64,000 bases of DNA from Pseudomonas bijieensis. Its GTDB lineage: Bacteria; Pseudomonadota; Gammaproteobacteria; Pseudomonadales; Pseudomonadaceae. Made by a program: the position numbers and the translations under genes. Position 1 is the first letter of the stretch. Each line of letters starts with the position of its first letter. The stretch is from the NCBI RefSeq assembly GCF_013347965.1, contig NZ_CP048810.1, positions 1,860,001 to 1,924,000 of the forward strand, read 5' to 3'. Of this stretch, positions 55,879-64,000 are shown one piece after another. Under the pieces are notes generated by a model, which was given only the letters and a program-made list of their open reading frames with translations, did no database searches and was not told the DNA's origin.

Positions 55879-56990
55879 TCGAAGTGGATGTGGTGATCAT
55901 TGGCGGTGGCATTATCGGCGCCTCGGCCGCGTTGTTCCTGAGCAAGGCCGGCCGCCGGGTGGCGCTGCTGGAGCGCGACTTCTGTGGCTCGCACTCCAGT
56001 GGCGTGAACTACGGCGGTGTGCGACGCCAGGGCCGGCCATTGTCGCAACTGCCCTTGTCGCAACGAGCCCATGAAATCTGGAGCCAGTTGCCCCAGTTGA
56101 TCGGCATCGACGGTGAGTACCAGCGCAGCGGTCATCTCAAACTGGCCCGCAGTGCCGATGATCTGCAAGCGTTGCGCGACTACGCCGCCAGCAGCCAGGG
56201 CTTTGGCCTGGATTTGCAGTTGCTCGATCAAGAAGAACTGCGGGCTCGCTTTCCGTGGGTCGGTGCTGTCGCGGTCGGGGCATCGCTGTGCCCGGATGAC
56301 GGCCATGCCAATCCGCGCCTGGTCTCACCAGCGTTTGCCCAGGCCGCTCGCCGACATGGCGCGCAAGTCCATGAACAATGCACCGTCAGTAACGTTGTGC
56401 ACGACGGCCAGCGCTTTGCCGTAAACACCGCGACAGGTCTGACCTTCCACGCGCCCTGGCTGCTGAACTGCGCCGGAGCCTGGGCCAGCCAGTTCGCCGC
56501 GCAGTTCGGCGAAGCGGTGCCCATGCATGCAGGGCACCCGGCGATGCTGGTCACCGAGCCCTTGCCCTTGGTCATGGACGCCAGCACCGGCGTCGAGGGG
56601 GGCGGTATCTATGCCCGCCAGGTCGCGCGTGGCAACTGTGTGCTGGGGGGCGGCCAAGGTTTTGCGTTGGACGCTGCTCGCGCCCGCCCCGGCCAGAACG
56701 CGGTGATCGAGATCCTGCGCCAGGCTGTCGAGCTCTATCCATTCCTGGAGGGCGCCCAGGCGATTCGTACCTGGAGCGGCACCGAAGGTTACCTGCCCGA
56801 TCGCCAGCCGGTGATCGGCCACAGCAGCACCCAGTCTGGTCTGTTGCACGCGTTCGGCTTTGCCGGCGCGGGTTTCCAGATCGGCCCGGCGGTGGGCCAG
56901 GCGCTCACCGAGATCATCTGCAGCGGGGCTTCGAGCACGCCGCTGGATGCGTTTTCCATCACCCGGTTCCACTCCATCTCCGTTGCTTGA
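55875..56990 (+). CDS. HcnC-like FAD-dependent D-amino-acid/opine oxidase subunit
   Basis: 371 residues of the DAO/glycine oxidase fold: DVVIIGGGIIGASAALFLSK, GVNYGGVRRQGRP and C-terminal GFAGAGFQIGPAVG. It is the substrate-oxidising subunit of the complex. The ATG overlaps the previous stop. Which amine (opine, D-amino acid or imino acid) is oxidised cannot be read. Confidence 0.9.
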   Translation: MIEVDVVIIGGGIIGASAALFLSKAGRRVALLERDFCGSHSSGVNYGGVRRQGRPLSQLPLSQRAHEIWSQLPQLIGIDGEYQRSGHLKLARSADDLQALRDYAASSQGFGLDLQLLDQEELRARFPWVGAVAVGASLCPDDGHANPRLVSPAFAQAARRHGAQVHEQCTVSNVVHDGQRFAVNTATGLTFHAPWLLNCAGAWASQFAAQFGEAVPMHAGHPAMLVTEPLPLVMDASTGVEGGGIYARQVARGNCVLGGGQGFALDAARARPGQNAVIEILRQAVELYPFLEGAQAIRTWSGTEGYLPDRQPVIGHSSTQSGLLHAFGFAGAGFQIGPAVGQALTEIICSGASSTPLDAFSITRFHSISVA

Positions 56991-57008
56991 TAGAGGAAGG
57001 TCGCGCCA

Positions 57009-58070
57009 ATGAATAACGTCAAACGCAGTGCACTGTTCGGTTTCTGCTCGCTGGGCTCCGCTTGCCTGGGCGCCCTGCTCCCGGTCACCCAGGCGTTGGC
57101 CGAGCCGACGCTTTACCTGGGCATGAATGGTGGAACCATGGAGCGGCTTTATGCCGACAAGGTCTTGCCTGCTTTCGAAAAAGCCAACAACGTCAAAGTG
57201 GTCATCGTACCGGGCACCTCAGCCGATATCCTGGCGAAGGTGCAGGCCAGTAAAGGCAACCCGCAGATGCACGTGATGTTCCTGGATGACGGCATCATGT
57301 ATCGCGCCATCGCCATGGGGCTATGCGACAAACTCAAGGACAGCCCGACCCTGGCGCAGATCCCGGCCAAGGGGCGCATCAAGGATCAGGCCGTGGCCGT
57401 CAGCCTCGGGGTGACGGGGCTGGCCTACAACACGCGGCTGTTCAAGGAAAAAGGCTGGAATACGCCCACCTCATGGATGGACCTGGCCGATCCACGTTTC
57501 AAGGATAAAGTGGTGTTCCAGTCGATGGCCTCCTCCACATTCGGCCTGCACGGTTTCCTGATGTTCAACCGGATCCAGGGCGGCAGCGAAACCGATGTCG
57601 AGCCGGGCTTCAAGGCCTGGCCAAACACGGTGGGGCGCAACGTGCTGGAGTACATCCCCAGCTCGGCGAAGATATCCGAAATGCTGCAGACCGACGAAGC
57701 CGCCCTGTTCCCGCTGACGCCGACCCAGGTGACCGCGTTGAAACTCAAGGGCATGCCGGTCGAATACGCCCAGCCGAAGGAAGGCGCCGTAGTGCTCAAC
57801 GTCGCCGAATGCGCCATCGCCCAGAACACCCAGCCGGAACTGGCGCAAAAGCTTGCCGCGTTCCTGCTGACACCTGAAGCCCAGGCCATTGCCCTGGAAG
57901 AAGGCGACCAGATCCCCTCCAACCCCAATACCCCGACCACCGACAAGACCCGCGGCCAGGTGGAGGCGATGAAGCAATATCTGGAAACAGCGATTGCCGT
58001 GGATTGGGACCAGGTCAACGAACAACGCCCGGCCTGGAACGCGCGGTGGAACCGCAGTATCGAGCGCTAG
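57009..58070 (+). CDS. Periplasmic ABC substrate-binding protein, polyamine/opine type
   Basis: 353 residues: signal peptide up to about residue 31 (LGALLPVTQALAEP), then an Fe/polyamine-class type II binding fold (LYLGMNGGTMERLYADKVLPAFEKANNVKV). Last gene of the operon; it captures the substrate for the PotABC-like importer. Confidence 0.92.
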   Translation: MNNVKRSALFGFCSLGSACLGALLPVTQALAEPTLYLGMNGGTMERLYADKVLPAFEKANNVKVVIVPGTSADILAKVQASKGNPQMHVMFLDDGIMYRAIAMGLCDKLKDSPTLAQIPAKGRIKDQAVAVSLGVTGLAYNTRLFKEKGWNTPTSWMDLADPRFKDKVVFQSMASSTFGLHGFLMFNRIQGGSETDVEPGFKAWPNTVGRNVLEYIPSSAKISEMLQTDEAALFPLTPTQVTALKLKGMPVEYAQPKEGAVVLNVAECAIAQNTQPELAQKLAAFLLTPEAQAIALEEGDQIPSNPNTPTTDKTRGQVEAMKQYLETAIAVDWDQVNEQRPAWNARWNRSIER

Positions 58071-58086
58071 GGCGATCGATTGTGGC

Positions 58087-58113
58087 CAAGGGAGCAACAC
58101 TGTTGCTCCCACA
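58087..58113. repeat. Short REP-like inverted repeat
   Basis: GGGAGCAACA and TGTTGCTCCC form a short palindrome after the substrate-binding protein gene, like a diverged half of a REP. Confidence 0.6.
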
Positions 58114-58214
58114 GATAAATCCCCTCGCCACAGGGTTTTGTGTTGGGCTGATTATTGGTTAACTGTCTGGCTTCGGACCTTGCGCCCGCCCCTTGATCAA
58201 CAGCGAACCCCGCC

Positions 58215-59540
58215 ATGCACACCCTCGCCCAACTGCGCACCGGCCAGCTCTCAGGCATCACCCGACTGGACCTGGCCTGCGGCTTGACAGAGTTTCCCCA
58301 GGAAATCTTCGACCTGGCCGACTCCCTCGAAATACTCAACCTCAGCGGCAATCAGTTGGACACGCTGCCCGATGACCTGCATCGGCTGACACACTTGCGC
58401 GTGCTGTTCTGTTCGGATAACCGCTTCACAGAACTGCCCGAATGCCTGGGCCGTTGCAGCGCGTTGACCATGGTCGGTTTCAAGGCCAACCGTATCGAGC
58501 GCGTCACTGGCGCCTCGCTACCGCCGCTGCTGCGCTGGCTGATCCTGACCGACAACCACGTCAGCCAATTACCCGATGAACTGGGCCAACGCCCACACCT
58601 GCAAAAACTGATGCTGGCCGGCAACCGTCTGCAGCAATTGCCGGCAAGCCTGGGCCAGTGTCATCGCCTCGAACTGCTACGCATCGCCGCCAACCAATTG
58701 ACCGAACTGCCGCAATGGTTGCTGCAACTGCCAAGCCTCAGTTGGTTGGCCTACGCCGGCAATCCGCTGGAAGCCCAAGCCGAAGCGGCCGCCCTGGCTG
58801 CCACGACGCCCATCGACTGGGCGCAGTTGCGCTTGCAACAACAGTTGGGCGAAGGCGCATCGGGAGTGATTCACCAGGCGCTCTGGCAGCCGCCCGGCCA
58901 AATTGCCCGAAACATTGCAGTGAAGCTGTACAAAGGCCAGATGACCAGCGACGGCTCGCCCCTGCATGAGATGCATGCCTGCATCACTGCCGGTCGACAC
59001 CCGAACCTGATTGACGTGCTGGGCCAGGTTGCCGGGCATCCCGAGCAACAGGCCGGACTGGTGATGGCGCTGATCGCGCCCAGCTACCGTAACCTCGCCG
59101 GGCTGCCGAGCCTGGCATCATGTACCCGCGACGTGTATGCCGACGAGCTGCGCCTCAGCGCCCCAACAGCCTTGCGTATCGCCCACGGCATCGCCTCGGT
59201 GGCCGCGCACTTGCACCGCCAGGGCATCACCCATGGGGATCTGTACGGACACAACATCCTGTACAACGACCAAGGCGATTGCCTGCTGGGAGACTTTGGC
59301 GCGGCGTCTTTCCACGCCACCACGGACAACGGGCAAACCCGCGCACTGCAACGCATCGAGGTGCGAGCCTTCGGGATTCTGCTTGGGGAATTGCTGGCGC
59401 GGATCGAGCCGGGGCTCAGTGCTGTGGACCTGGCAGCGCTGCAGGATCTGCAGGCGCGCTGCTGTCAGCCGGATGTGCTGGCGCGGCCAGAGTTCGATGA
59501 GATTGAAAGGTTGCTGAGCGAGTTCAAACACATCGACTAA
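58215..59540 (+). CDS. Leucine-rich-repeat protein kinase
   Basis: 441 residues, cytoplasmic. Residues about 35-200 are six or seven short LRRs (pattern LxxLxLxxNxLxxLPxxL). Residues about 205-435 form a eukaryotic-like kinase: glycine loop [13 protein letters not shown], the ATP-binding Lys in IAVKLYKG, catalytic loop [11 protein letters not shown] (Asp and Asn kept, HGD for HRD) and GDFGAAS. All core residues are present, so activity is plausible. Targets unknown. Confidence 0.9.
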   Translation: MHTLAQLRTGQLSGITRLDLACGLTEFPQEIFDLADSLEILNLSGNQLDTLPDDLHRLTHLRVLFCSDNRFTELPECLGRCSALTMVGFKANRIERVTGASLPPLLRWLILTDNHVSQLPDELGQRPHLQKLMLAGNRLQQLPASLGQCHRLELLRIAANQLTELPQWLLQLPSLSWLAYAGNPLEAQAEAAALAATTPIDWAQLRLQQQLGEGASGVIHQALWQPPGQIARNIAVKLYKGQMTSDGSPLHEMHACITAGRHPNLIDVLGQVAGHPEQQAGLVMALIAPSYRNLAGLPSLASCTRDVYADELRLSAPTALRIAHGIASVAAHLHRQGITHGDLYGHNILYNDQGDCLLGDFGAASFHATTDNGQTRALQRIEVRAFGILLGELLARIEPGLSAVDLAALQDLQARCCQPDVLARPEFDEIERLLSEFKHID

Positions 59541-59592
59541 ACCAGCCCCCCAAACTAACAGGCACGCCGCCTATTGTGGTGAGGGGATTTAT

Positions 59593-59681
59593 CTGTGGGA
59601 GCAAGGCTTGCCCGCGATGCGGACACCTCGATTTCTCAGAGACCGCGTCGTCTTCATCGCGGGCAAGCCTTGCTCCCACAG
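59593..59681. repeat. REP doublet
   Basis: Two inverted copies of the GTGGGAGCAAGGCTTGCCCG type between the convergent kinase and YebC genes. Confidence 0.9.
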
Positions 59682-59730
59682 AGTGAACCGCACTCAGGGA
59701 TAAATTCCCTCGCCACAGGGGGTGTAGTGC

Positions 59731-60435
59731 TTAACCGGCCAACCCGACAAACATGTCCTGCACGTCGTCATGGTTATCGAGGCCTTCGAGGAAAGCTTCG
59801 ACTTCAGCCATCTGCTCATCGGTCAGGCCGCTGACCGGGTTTTTCGGCTGGTAGCCCAGTTTGGCCGACAACACGGTGAAGCCCTGCTCCGGCAACGCCT
59901 TCTGTACGGCATCGAGGTCGGCAGGGTCGGTGAGAAACAAGGTCGCGCCTTCTTCGCCCGGCTCGAAATCCTGGGCACCGGCCTCGATGGCGGCCATTTC
60001 CGGATCGGCGTCCGGGCTGTCCGGTGCGGCTTCAATCATGCCGACATGGTTGAAGTCCCACGCCACCGAACCCGAGGCGCCCAGTTGGCCCTTGCGGAAC
60101 GCGACGCGAATTTCGGCAACGGTACGGTTGATGTTATCGGTCACGCATTCAACGATCAGCGGCACCTGGTGCGGCGCGAACCCTTCATAGGTCACGCGGT
60201 GGTACTGCACAGTCTCACCGAGCTGGCCAGAACCTTTCTTGATCGCACGCTCCAGGGTCTCGCGGGGCATCGAGGCCTTCTTCGCTTGTTCGACCACCAG
60301 GCGCAAGTGCGCGTTGGTAGCGGTATCAGCGCCGTTACGCGCGGCAATGGTGATTTCCTTCACCAGTTTGCCGAAGATCTTGCCCTTGGCGTTGGCAGCC
60401 GCTTCTTTGTGTTTAACCTTCCACTGTGCGCCCAT
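59731..60435 (-). CDS. YebC/PmpR-family protein (YeeN-like paralogue)
   Basis: 234 residues. Begins [33 protein letters not shown], split here as two conserved YebC parts, and continues [17 protein letters not shown]. YebC family proteins are now linked to ribosome stalling relief and were named as transcriptional regulators. The start differs from the canonical YebC (MAGHSKW), so this is the second, YeeN-like paralogue. Confidence 0.88.
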   Translation of the reverse strand: MGAQWKVKHKEAAANAKGKIFGKLVKEITIAARNGADTATNAHLRLVVEQAKKASMPRETLERAIKKGSGQLGETVQYHRVTYEGFAPHQVPLIVECVTDNINRTVAEIRVAFRKGQLGASGSVAWDFNHVGMIEAAPDSPDADPEMAAIEAGAQDFEPGEEGATLFLTDPADLDAVQKALPEQGFTVLSAKLGYQPKNPVSGLTDEQMAEVEAFLEGLDNHDDVQDMFVGLAG

Positions 60436-60653
60436 TACTCACTCTCTTGTCTGACGCGCCGAGACATCTGCCGGCCGGCGCTGTGGCGCAAGTTTATACG
60501 GCCTAAACCGGCTGATCGACCAAAAATTCACCCTGCTGGATCGACATTTTCACAGCGTGTTGTAGGGCTTTTCTGAAACAGCGACTCACACGCACCGTTC
60601 TCCGTCACGGTTTCGTACCCTCTGCGCCTCTCTCCCAGCCAGTAGGAGCTGCG

Positions 60654-62060
60654 ATGCGCAACGACACGGAAAGTCCCTTCAGCCTGACACTCACGCAAAG
60701 CGACTTGCAATTGCAAGTATTGCGGTTCAATGGCCGCGAAGCCCTCAACCAGCCGTACCGCTTCGACCTCGAACTGATCGGCCTGGCCCCGCCGATAAAC
60801 CCCGACCTGCTATTGGGGCATCCGGCCTTCCTGCGCCTGGACGGCGAATCGGGGGTCCATGGGATTGTCCACAGCGTCAGCCTGAACGCCCAGGCGCCGC
60901 AGCTCATTGTCTATCGCCTGACACTGGTTCCCTACCTCCAGCAACTGGAACAAGGCCCGCGGCGCCGGGTTTTCCATCAGCTCAGCGTGGTGCAGGTGCT
61001 GCAACGCCTGTTGGAAGAACACCCGCTACCCACCGACAGTTACCGTTTCGAACTGCCCCATGGGCAGTATCCGTGTCGCCCGTTTTGCATCCAGTACGAC
61101 GAAAGCGACCTGACCTTCCTGCAACGACTGTGCGAGGAGGAAGGCATCCACTACCACTTCGAACACGCCCCCCATGGCCATGTCCTGGTGTTTGCCGAAG
61201 ACCCGAAGAGCTTCCCCGCGCGCGCCATCGAGCTGCCCCTGCGCCCGAGTGACAACCTGCTACCGGCCATCAAGCGCCTGTATTTGCGTCACCACTCGCG
61301 GATACCTGGCCTACCCGTCGGCTTCAGCGACCGGGCCATGCCTGAAGCCGGGGCCACGGCGGCGAATCACCTCCTTGAACAGATCGATCACGAAGCCATG
61401 CGCGGCGACCCGGCCTTGGCTCACCGTTACCAGGCCGGACGCCGCCACCTTGAACGACTGCGCTGTCGGCAGCGGGAAATCCATGGCCACAGTACCCAAC
61501 CTGCCCTGCACGGCGGCGACATCGTACAGGTCTGCGAACACCCGGTTGCCACCTTCAACGATCAATGGCTGATCACCGAGGTCCAGCATCGCGGGCGGCA
61601 GTTTTCGATCCTGGAGCCGGACTTGCCCGCCACACCGTCGGCCCGTGACTACCGCAACCGGTTCACCGCCATTCCATGGTCCACCGTATTCAGGCCGGCC
61701 CTCAAGCATCCCAAGCCCTGTATCCCCGGGTACCACCTGGCACACGTACTCGGCCGCACCGGCCAGCCAGCCAGGCCCGATGAACGCGGCCAGGTGAGTG
61801 TCAGCCTATGGGCGCCGGACCAGGAAGGCATCACGCTACCCGTATCGCGACTGACGCTGGGTGACAGCCCCAGCCTGATGGCCGGCAGCGAAGTGCTGGT
61901 GAGTTTTCTCGATGGCGACCCCGACCGCCCGGTGCTGTGCCCGGGGGCTATCGATACCGGTGCCGGACAAACCGCCGCGCCACCGAAACCGCCCCGTGGC
62001 AATCATGATGCCGGGCTGCTGTTGGACTGGCTGCTGAACCCGCCGGACTTCACTCCCTGA
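60654..62060 (+). CDS. Short orphan VgrG-like type VI secretion tip protein
   Basis: 468 residues, against 650 or more for most VgrG. It has the gp27-like N-part (FRFNGREALNQPYRFDLELIG-type start and GIVHSVSL), the YDESDLTFLQRLCEEEGIHYHFEH hub split in the sequence, and a gp5-like OB domain ending GSEVLVSFLDGDPDRPVLCPG. The long C-terminal beta-helix needle is missing, and no effector, PAAR or adaptor gene follows. A good AGGAGC site precedes the start. Confidence 0.85.
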   Translation: MRNDTESPFSLTLTQSDLQLQVLRFNGREALNQPYRFDLELIGLAPPINPDLLLGHPAFLRLDGESGVHGIVHSVSLNAQAPQLIVYRLTLVPYLQQLEQGPRRRVFHQLSVVQVLQRLLEEHPLPTDSYRFELPHGQYPCRPFCIQYDESDLTFLQRLCEEEGIHYHFEHAPHGHVLVFAEDPKSFPARAIELPLRPSDNLLPAIKRLYLRHHSRIPGLPVGFSDRAMPEAGATAANHLLEQIDHEAMRGDPALAHRYQAGRRHLERLRCRQREIHGHSTQPALHGGDIVQVCEHPVATFNDQWLITEVQHRGRQFSILEPDLPATPSARDYRNRFTAIPWSTVFRPALKHPKPCIPGYHLAHVLGRTGQPARPDERGQVSVSLWAPDQEGITLPVSRLTLGDSPSLMAGSEVLVSFLDGDPDRPVLCPGAIDTGAGQTAAPPKPPRGNHDAGLLLDWLLNPPDFTP

Positions 62061-62186
62061 CTCATCTCTGTGGCTTCATCCCGGCAAAACTGATCTGGCT
62101 CATGCAAACCCAGCGAAACGGGCTTACAGTAAACAGACAACGCCGCTCTAGACGGCGCTCTACCCTGATTGTTGGAGATACCCGCA

Positions 62187-62735
62187 ATGCCCTGGAAAAA
62201 CTCAGAAAGCCGCTACAGTACCGTCACGGTGACCTTGCATTGGTTGATGCTGGTTCTGCTGGCGGTGGTCTATGCCTGCATCGAGTTCCGGGGGATTTTC
62301 CCCAAGGGCAGCGGCGGCCGGACCCTGATCAAGGAAGCGCATTTCATGCTCGGCCTGACCGTGTTCGTACTGGTCTGGCTGCGCCTGTTCGCCCGCAGCA
62401 TGGGTAAGGCACCGGCGATTTTCCCGGCCTCGCCTGCGTGGCAAACCTTCCTCGCGCGCCTGATGCACTGGGCGCTGTACCTGTTCATGATCGCCATGCC
62501 GCTGCTGGGCTGGCTGATCACCAGCGCCGAAGGGCATCAGGTGATGTTCTACGGTTTCGATTTGCCCTTGCTCGTCGATCAGGACAAGGATTTCGCCAAG
62601 CAACTGGAAAGCTGGCATGTGCTGGGCGGCACCATCGGCTATTGGTTGATTGGCCTGCATGCCTTGGCGGGGCTGTATCACCACTATGTGGTACGCGACA
62701 ACACGCTGTTGCGGATGATGCCCAAACGCGGCTGA
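62187..62735 (+). CDS. Cytochrome b561
   Basis: 182 residues from ATG 62187, after TTGGAGATA. Four transmembrane helices with haem histidines (TLHWLMLVLL, KEAHFMLGLTVF, LHALAGLYHHYVV). A paralogue of the gene at 47107, here without a catalase partner. Confidence 0.9.
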   Translation: MPWKNSESRYSTVTVTLHWLMLVLLAVVYACIEFRGIFPKGSGGRTLIKEAHFMLGLTVFVLVWLRLFARSMGKAPAIFPASPAWQTFLARLMHWALYLFMIAMPLLGWLITSAEGHQVMFYGFDLPLLVDQDKDFAKQLESWHVLGGTIGYWLIGLHALAGLYHHYVVRDNTLLRMMPKRG

Positions 62736-62741
62736 TCGCTG

Positions 62742-63650
62742 TTATTCGAACCCTCGGCGGCCTTGCAAGCCGCCGGTGTGGACGAAGATCAAGCGGGTGC
62801 CTGGGGCAAACCCTCCGGCCTCGACCCGCGCTTTAAGCAACAGCAAGGCTTTGCCGGTGTACAACGGCTCCAGCTCGATGGCCGCCGTGGTTTCGATGAA
62901 ATCGGTGAGTTCACCATCGACCCGGGCGAAACCGCCACGGCTGCCGTCGAACAGTTCATAAAGCGCACTGCAAAGGCCCGCTTCCCCCAGGATGCTTTCG
63001 ACTCGCTGCGCCACGCCATGGTCCTGGGGCACCGCCAGTACGCCATAGACCGGGCGCTGCCCGGCTTCGGCCAACACCAGCCCGGCCAGTGACGTTCCGG
63101 TGCCGCAGGCCAGCCACCAGCCGTGATAATCCGCCCATCCCAACGTCGCCAATTGTTCACGGACGCTGGCCGCCCAAGCCATGCAACCTTGTGCACCAGG
63201 TAATCCTGAGCCGCCTTCGGGCACCGGATGCAAATGTGGATAGCGGATCTGCCACGACTCCCAGAAATCCGCTGCGTGCCGCTCTCGGTATCCGCCATAA
63301 CCCAGCCAGTGCAGGTCCATGCCAAGGGCTTTCAGGTCGCGCACCGTCGGCGTGTCCTGGGGGTGCCCACGCAAGAGCCCCGCCGTGGGAAAGCCGAAAC
63401 GCTTGCCCGCCGCCGCCAGTGCATGCAAATGATTGGAATAGGCCCCACCCAGGCTCATGATCCCCTTGGCACCGACCTCATGGGCGGTGCGCAAATGATT
63501 GACCAGCTTGAACCACTTGTTGCCGCTGATCAGCGGGTCGATCCGGTCCAGGCGCAACACTGCCACTTCAACACTGGCACGGGCGAGCCAGTCCAGATGA
63601 AGGGGTTCAAGTCGGGGTTGGGGATGCCAGTCGAGGGCGGGAAGCAGCAT
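62742..63650 (-). CDS. PLP-dependent enzyme of the ACC deaminase/D-cysteine desulfhydrase family
   Basis: 302 residues, tryptophan-synthase-beta-like fold. The PLP lysine is in SGNKWFKLVNHL, and the phosphate region in SLGGAYSNHLHAL and ACGTGTSLAGLVLA. Pseudomonas members of this type are usually desulfhydrases or unknown rather than true ACC deaminases. It converges with the cytochrome b561 gene. Confidence 0.85.
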   Translation of the reverse strand: MLLPALDWHPQPRLEPLHLDWLARASVEVAVLRLDRIDPLISGNKWFKLVNHLRTAHEVGAKGIMSLGGAYSNHLHALAAAGKRFGFPTAGLLRGHPQDTPTVRDLKALGMDLHWLGYGGYRERHAADFWESWQIRYPHLHPVPEGGSGLPGAQGCMAWAASVREQLATLGWADYHGWWLACGTGTSLAGLVLAEAGQRPVYGVLAVPQDHGVAQRVESILGEAGLCSALYELFDGSRGGFARVDGELTDFIETTAAIELEPLYTGKALLLLKARVEAGGFAPGTRLIFVHTGGLQGRRGFE

Positions 63651-63719
63651 GGCGGCAGGCCGGACAGGAAGACGCCGGTATCTTAACAGCTGGTCGCAGA
63701 CTCCCTGACGTCGAAAAAC

Positions 63720-63811
63720 CTGTGGGAGCGAGCCTGCTCGCGATAGCGGTGGATCAGCCAGCGCTTCTGAAACTGACTAACCGCCATCGCGAGCAGGCTC
63801 GCTCCCACAGG
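63720..63811. repeat. REP doublet
   Basis: Two inverted GTGGGAGCGAGCCTGCTCGC copies about 40 bp apart, between a leftward PLP enzyme start and the end of the next leftward gene. Confidence 0.92.
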
Positions 63812-63838
63812 GGATCCGGGTGATACGGGGCGTGAACC

Positions 63839-64000
63839 TTACAACTGCGCCGCCAACCGCGAACCCTGGTTGATCGCCCGCTTGGCGTCCAGCTCCGCCG
63901 CCACGTCGGCACCGCCGATGAGGTGAACGGTCTGCCCCGCGGCTTCCAGTCCTTCCTGCAATTCACGCAGCGGATCCTGGCCGGCGCAGATCACGATGTT
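63839..64000 (-). CDS. fadH: C-terminus of FadH-type 2,4-dienoyl-CoA reductase (partial)
   Basis: The last 53 residues of a leftward gene entering from the right edge. They read VICAGQDPLRELQEGLEAAG and LIGGADVAAELDAKRAINQG, the C-terminal NADPH-binding end of 2,4-dienoyl-CoA reductase (FadH), used for unsaturated fatty acid oxidation. The rest is outside the window. Confidence 0.85.
   Translation of the reverse strand, partial: NIVICAGQDPLRELQEGLEAAGQTVHLIGGADVAAELDAKRAINQGSRLAAQL

Noticed and set aside
54523..56990. hcnBC (hydrogen cyanide synthase) as a direct name
   Set aside because: The subunits match in layout, but the linked opine/polyamine-type importer and IclR regulator point to catabolism; kept as HcnBC-like only.
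62742..63650. acdS (ACC deaminase, plant growth promotion)
   Set aside because: The fold family fits, but I cannot see the residues that separate true ACC deaminases from D-cysteine desulfhydrases with confidence.

Overview
The window looks like a chromosomal segment of a Pseudomonas from the P. fluorescens species complex. Supporting signs are the high-GC coding style, many dispersed REP palindromes of the GTGGGAGCGAGC/GCTCGCGAT type, a complete liu leucine/isovalerate cluster, an isolated aruFG-type pair, a PrrF-type iron sRNA, and an sRNA with the features of the Crc-sequestering CrcX/CrcY/CrcZ family. The genus call is firm. The species is not resolved.

Region by region. 1-5700: a C-terminal gene fragment, a small hypothetical, a YdcZ-type transporter pair with a divergent LysR regulator, a small dinucleotide-binding oxidoreductase with another divergent LysR, a secreted hypothetical and a secreted esterase. 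5747-8668: an MNIO (DUF692) enzyme and its DUF2063 partner, followed by a gene whose product joins a DUF2282/bufferin-like domain to a cytochrome c domain. 8922-18508: a one-strand run of eight genes that reads as an uncharacterised small-molecule pathway: radical-SAM aminomutase of the KamA type, thioredoxin/DinB-like protein, JmjC-like oxygenase, DMT exporter, ATP-grasp ligase, glutathione transferase, a divergent cysteinyl-tRNA synthetase paralogue, and a cysteine-desulfurase-fold enzyme without the persulfide cysteine. This is the best candidate for an undescribed system.

18539-21535: rhodanese with divergent FtrA-type regulator, then cobF and a histidine phosphatase. 21796-29064: an RpiR-regulated catabolic locus (isochorismatase-like hydrolase, type III glutamine synthetase homologue, N-formylglutamate amidohydrolase-like enzyme, APC permease) ending in an aruF/aruG-type pair. 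29195-30827: an AT-richer three-gene islet of unknown function with a 60-residue last gene. 31007-33395: oxaloacetate decarboxylase-type enzyme and an acyl-CoA dehydrogenase, next to a LysR gene.

34694-44173: leucine/isovalerate catabolism (liuR, liuE, AMP ligase, liuABCD) with recognisable LiuR palindromes. Inside it, between liuE and the ligase gene, lies a sigma54-driven Crc-sequestering sRNA. 44203-45542: an S24-type repressor whose catalytic serine codon is alanine, a DUF6124 protein, and a PrrF sRNA with Fur box. 45816-50146: an M14 carboxypeptidase, then an ECF sigma/anti-sigma pair facing a catalase-like/cytochrome b561 pair, with matching ECF promoter motifs on both strands.

50282-58070: an IclR-regulated operon of polyamine/opine-type ABC transporter genes and an HcnABC-like three-subunit amine dehydrogenase. 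58215-64000: an LRR-protein kinase, a YebC paralogue, a short orphan VgrG, a second cytochrome b561, a PLP enzyme of the ACC deaminase/D-cysteine desulfhydrase family, and the C-terminus of a FadH-type 2,4-dienoyl-CoA reductase. No tRNA, rRNA, CRISPR array, transposase or integrase was found.
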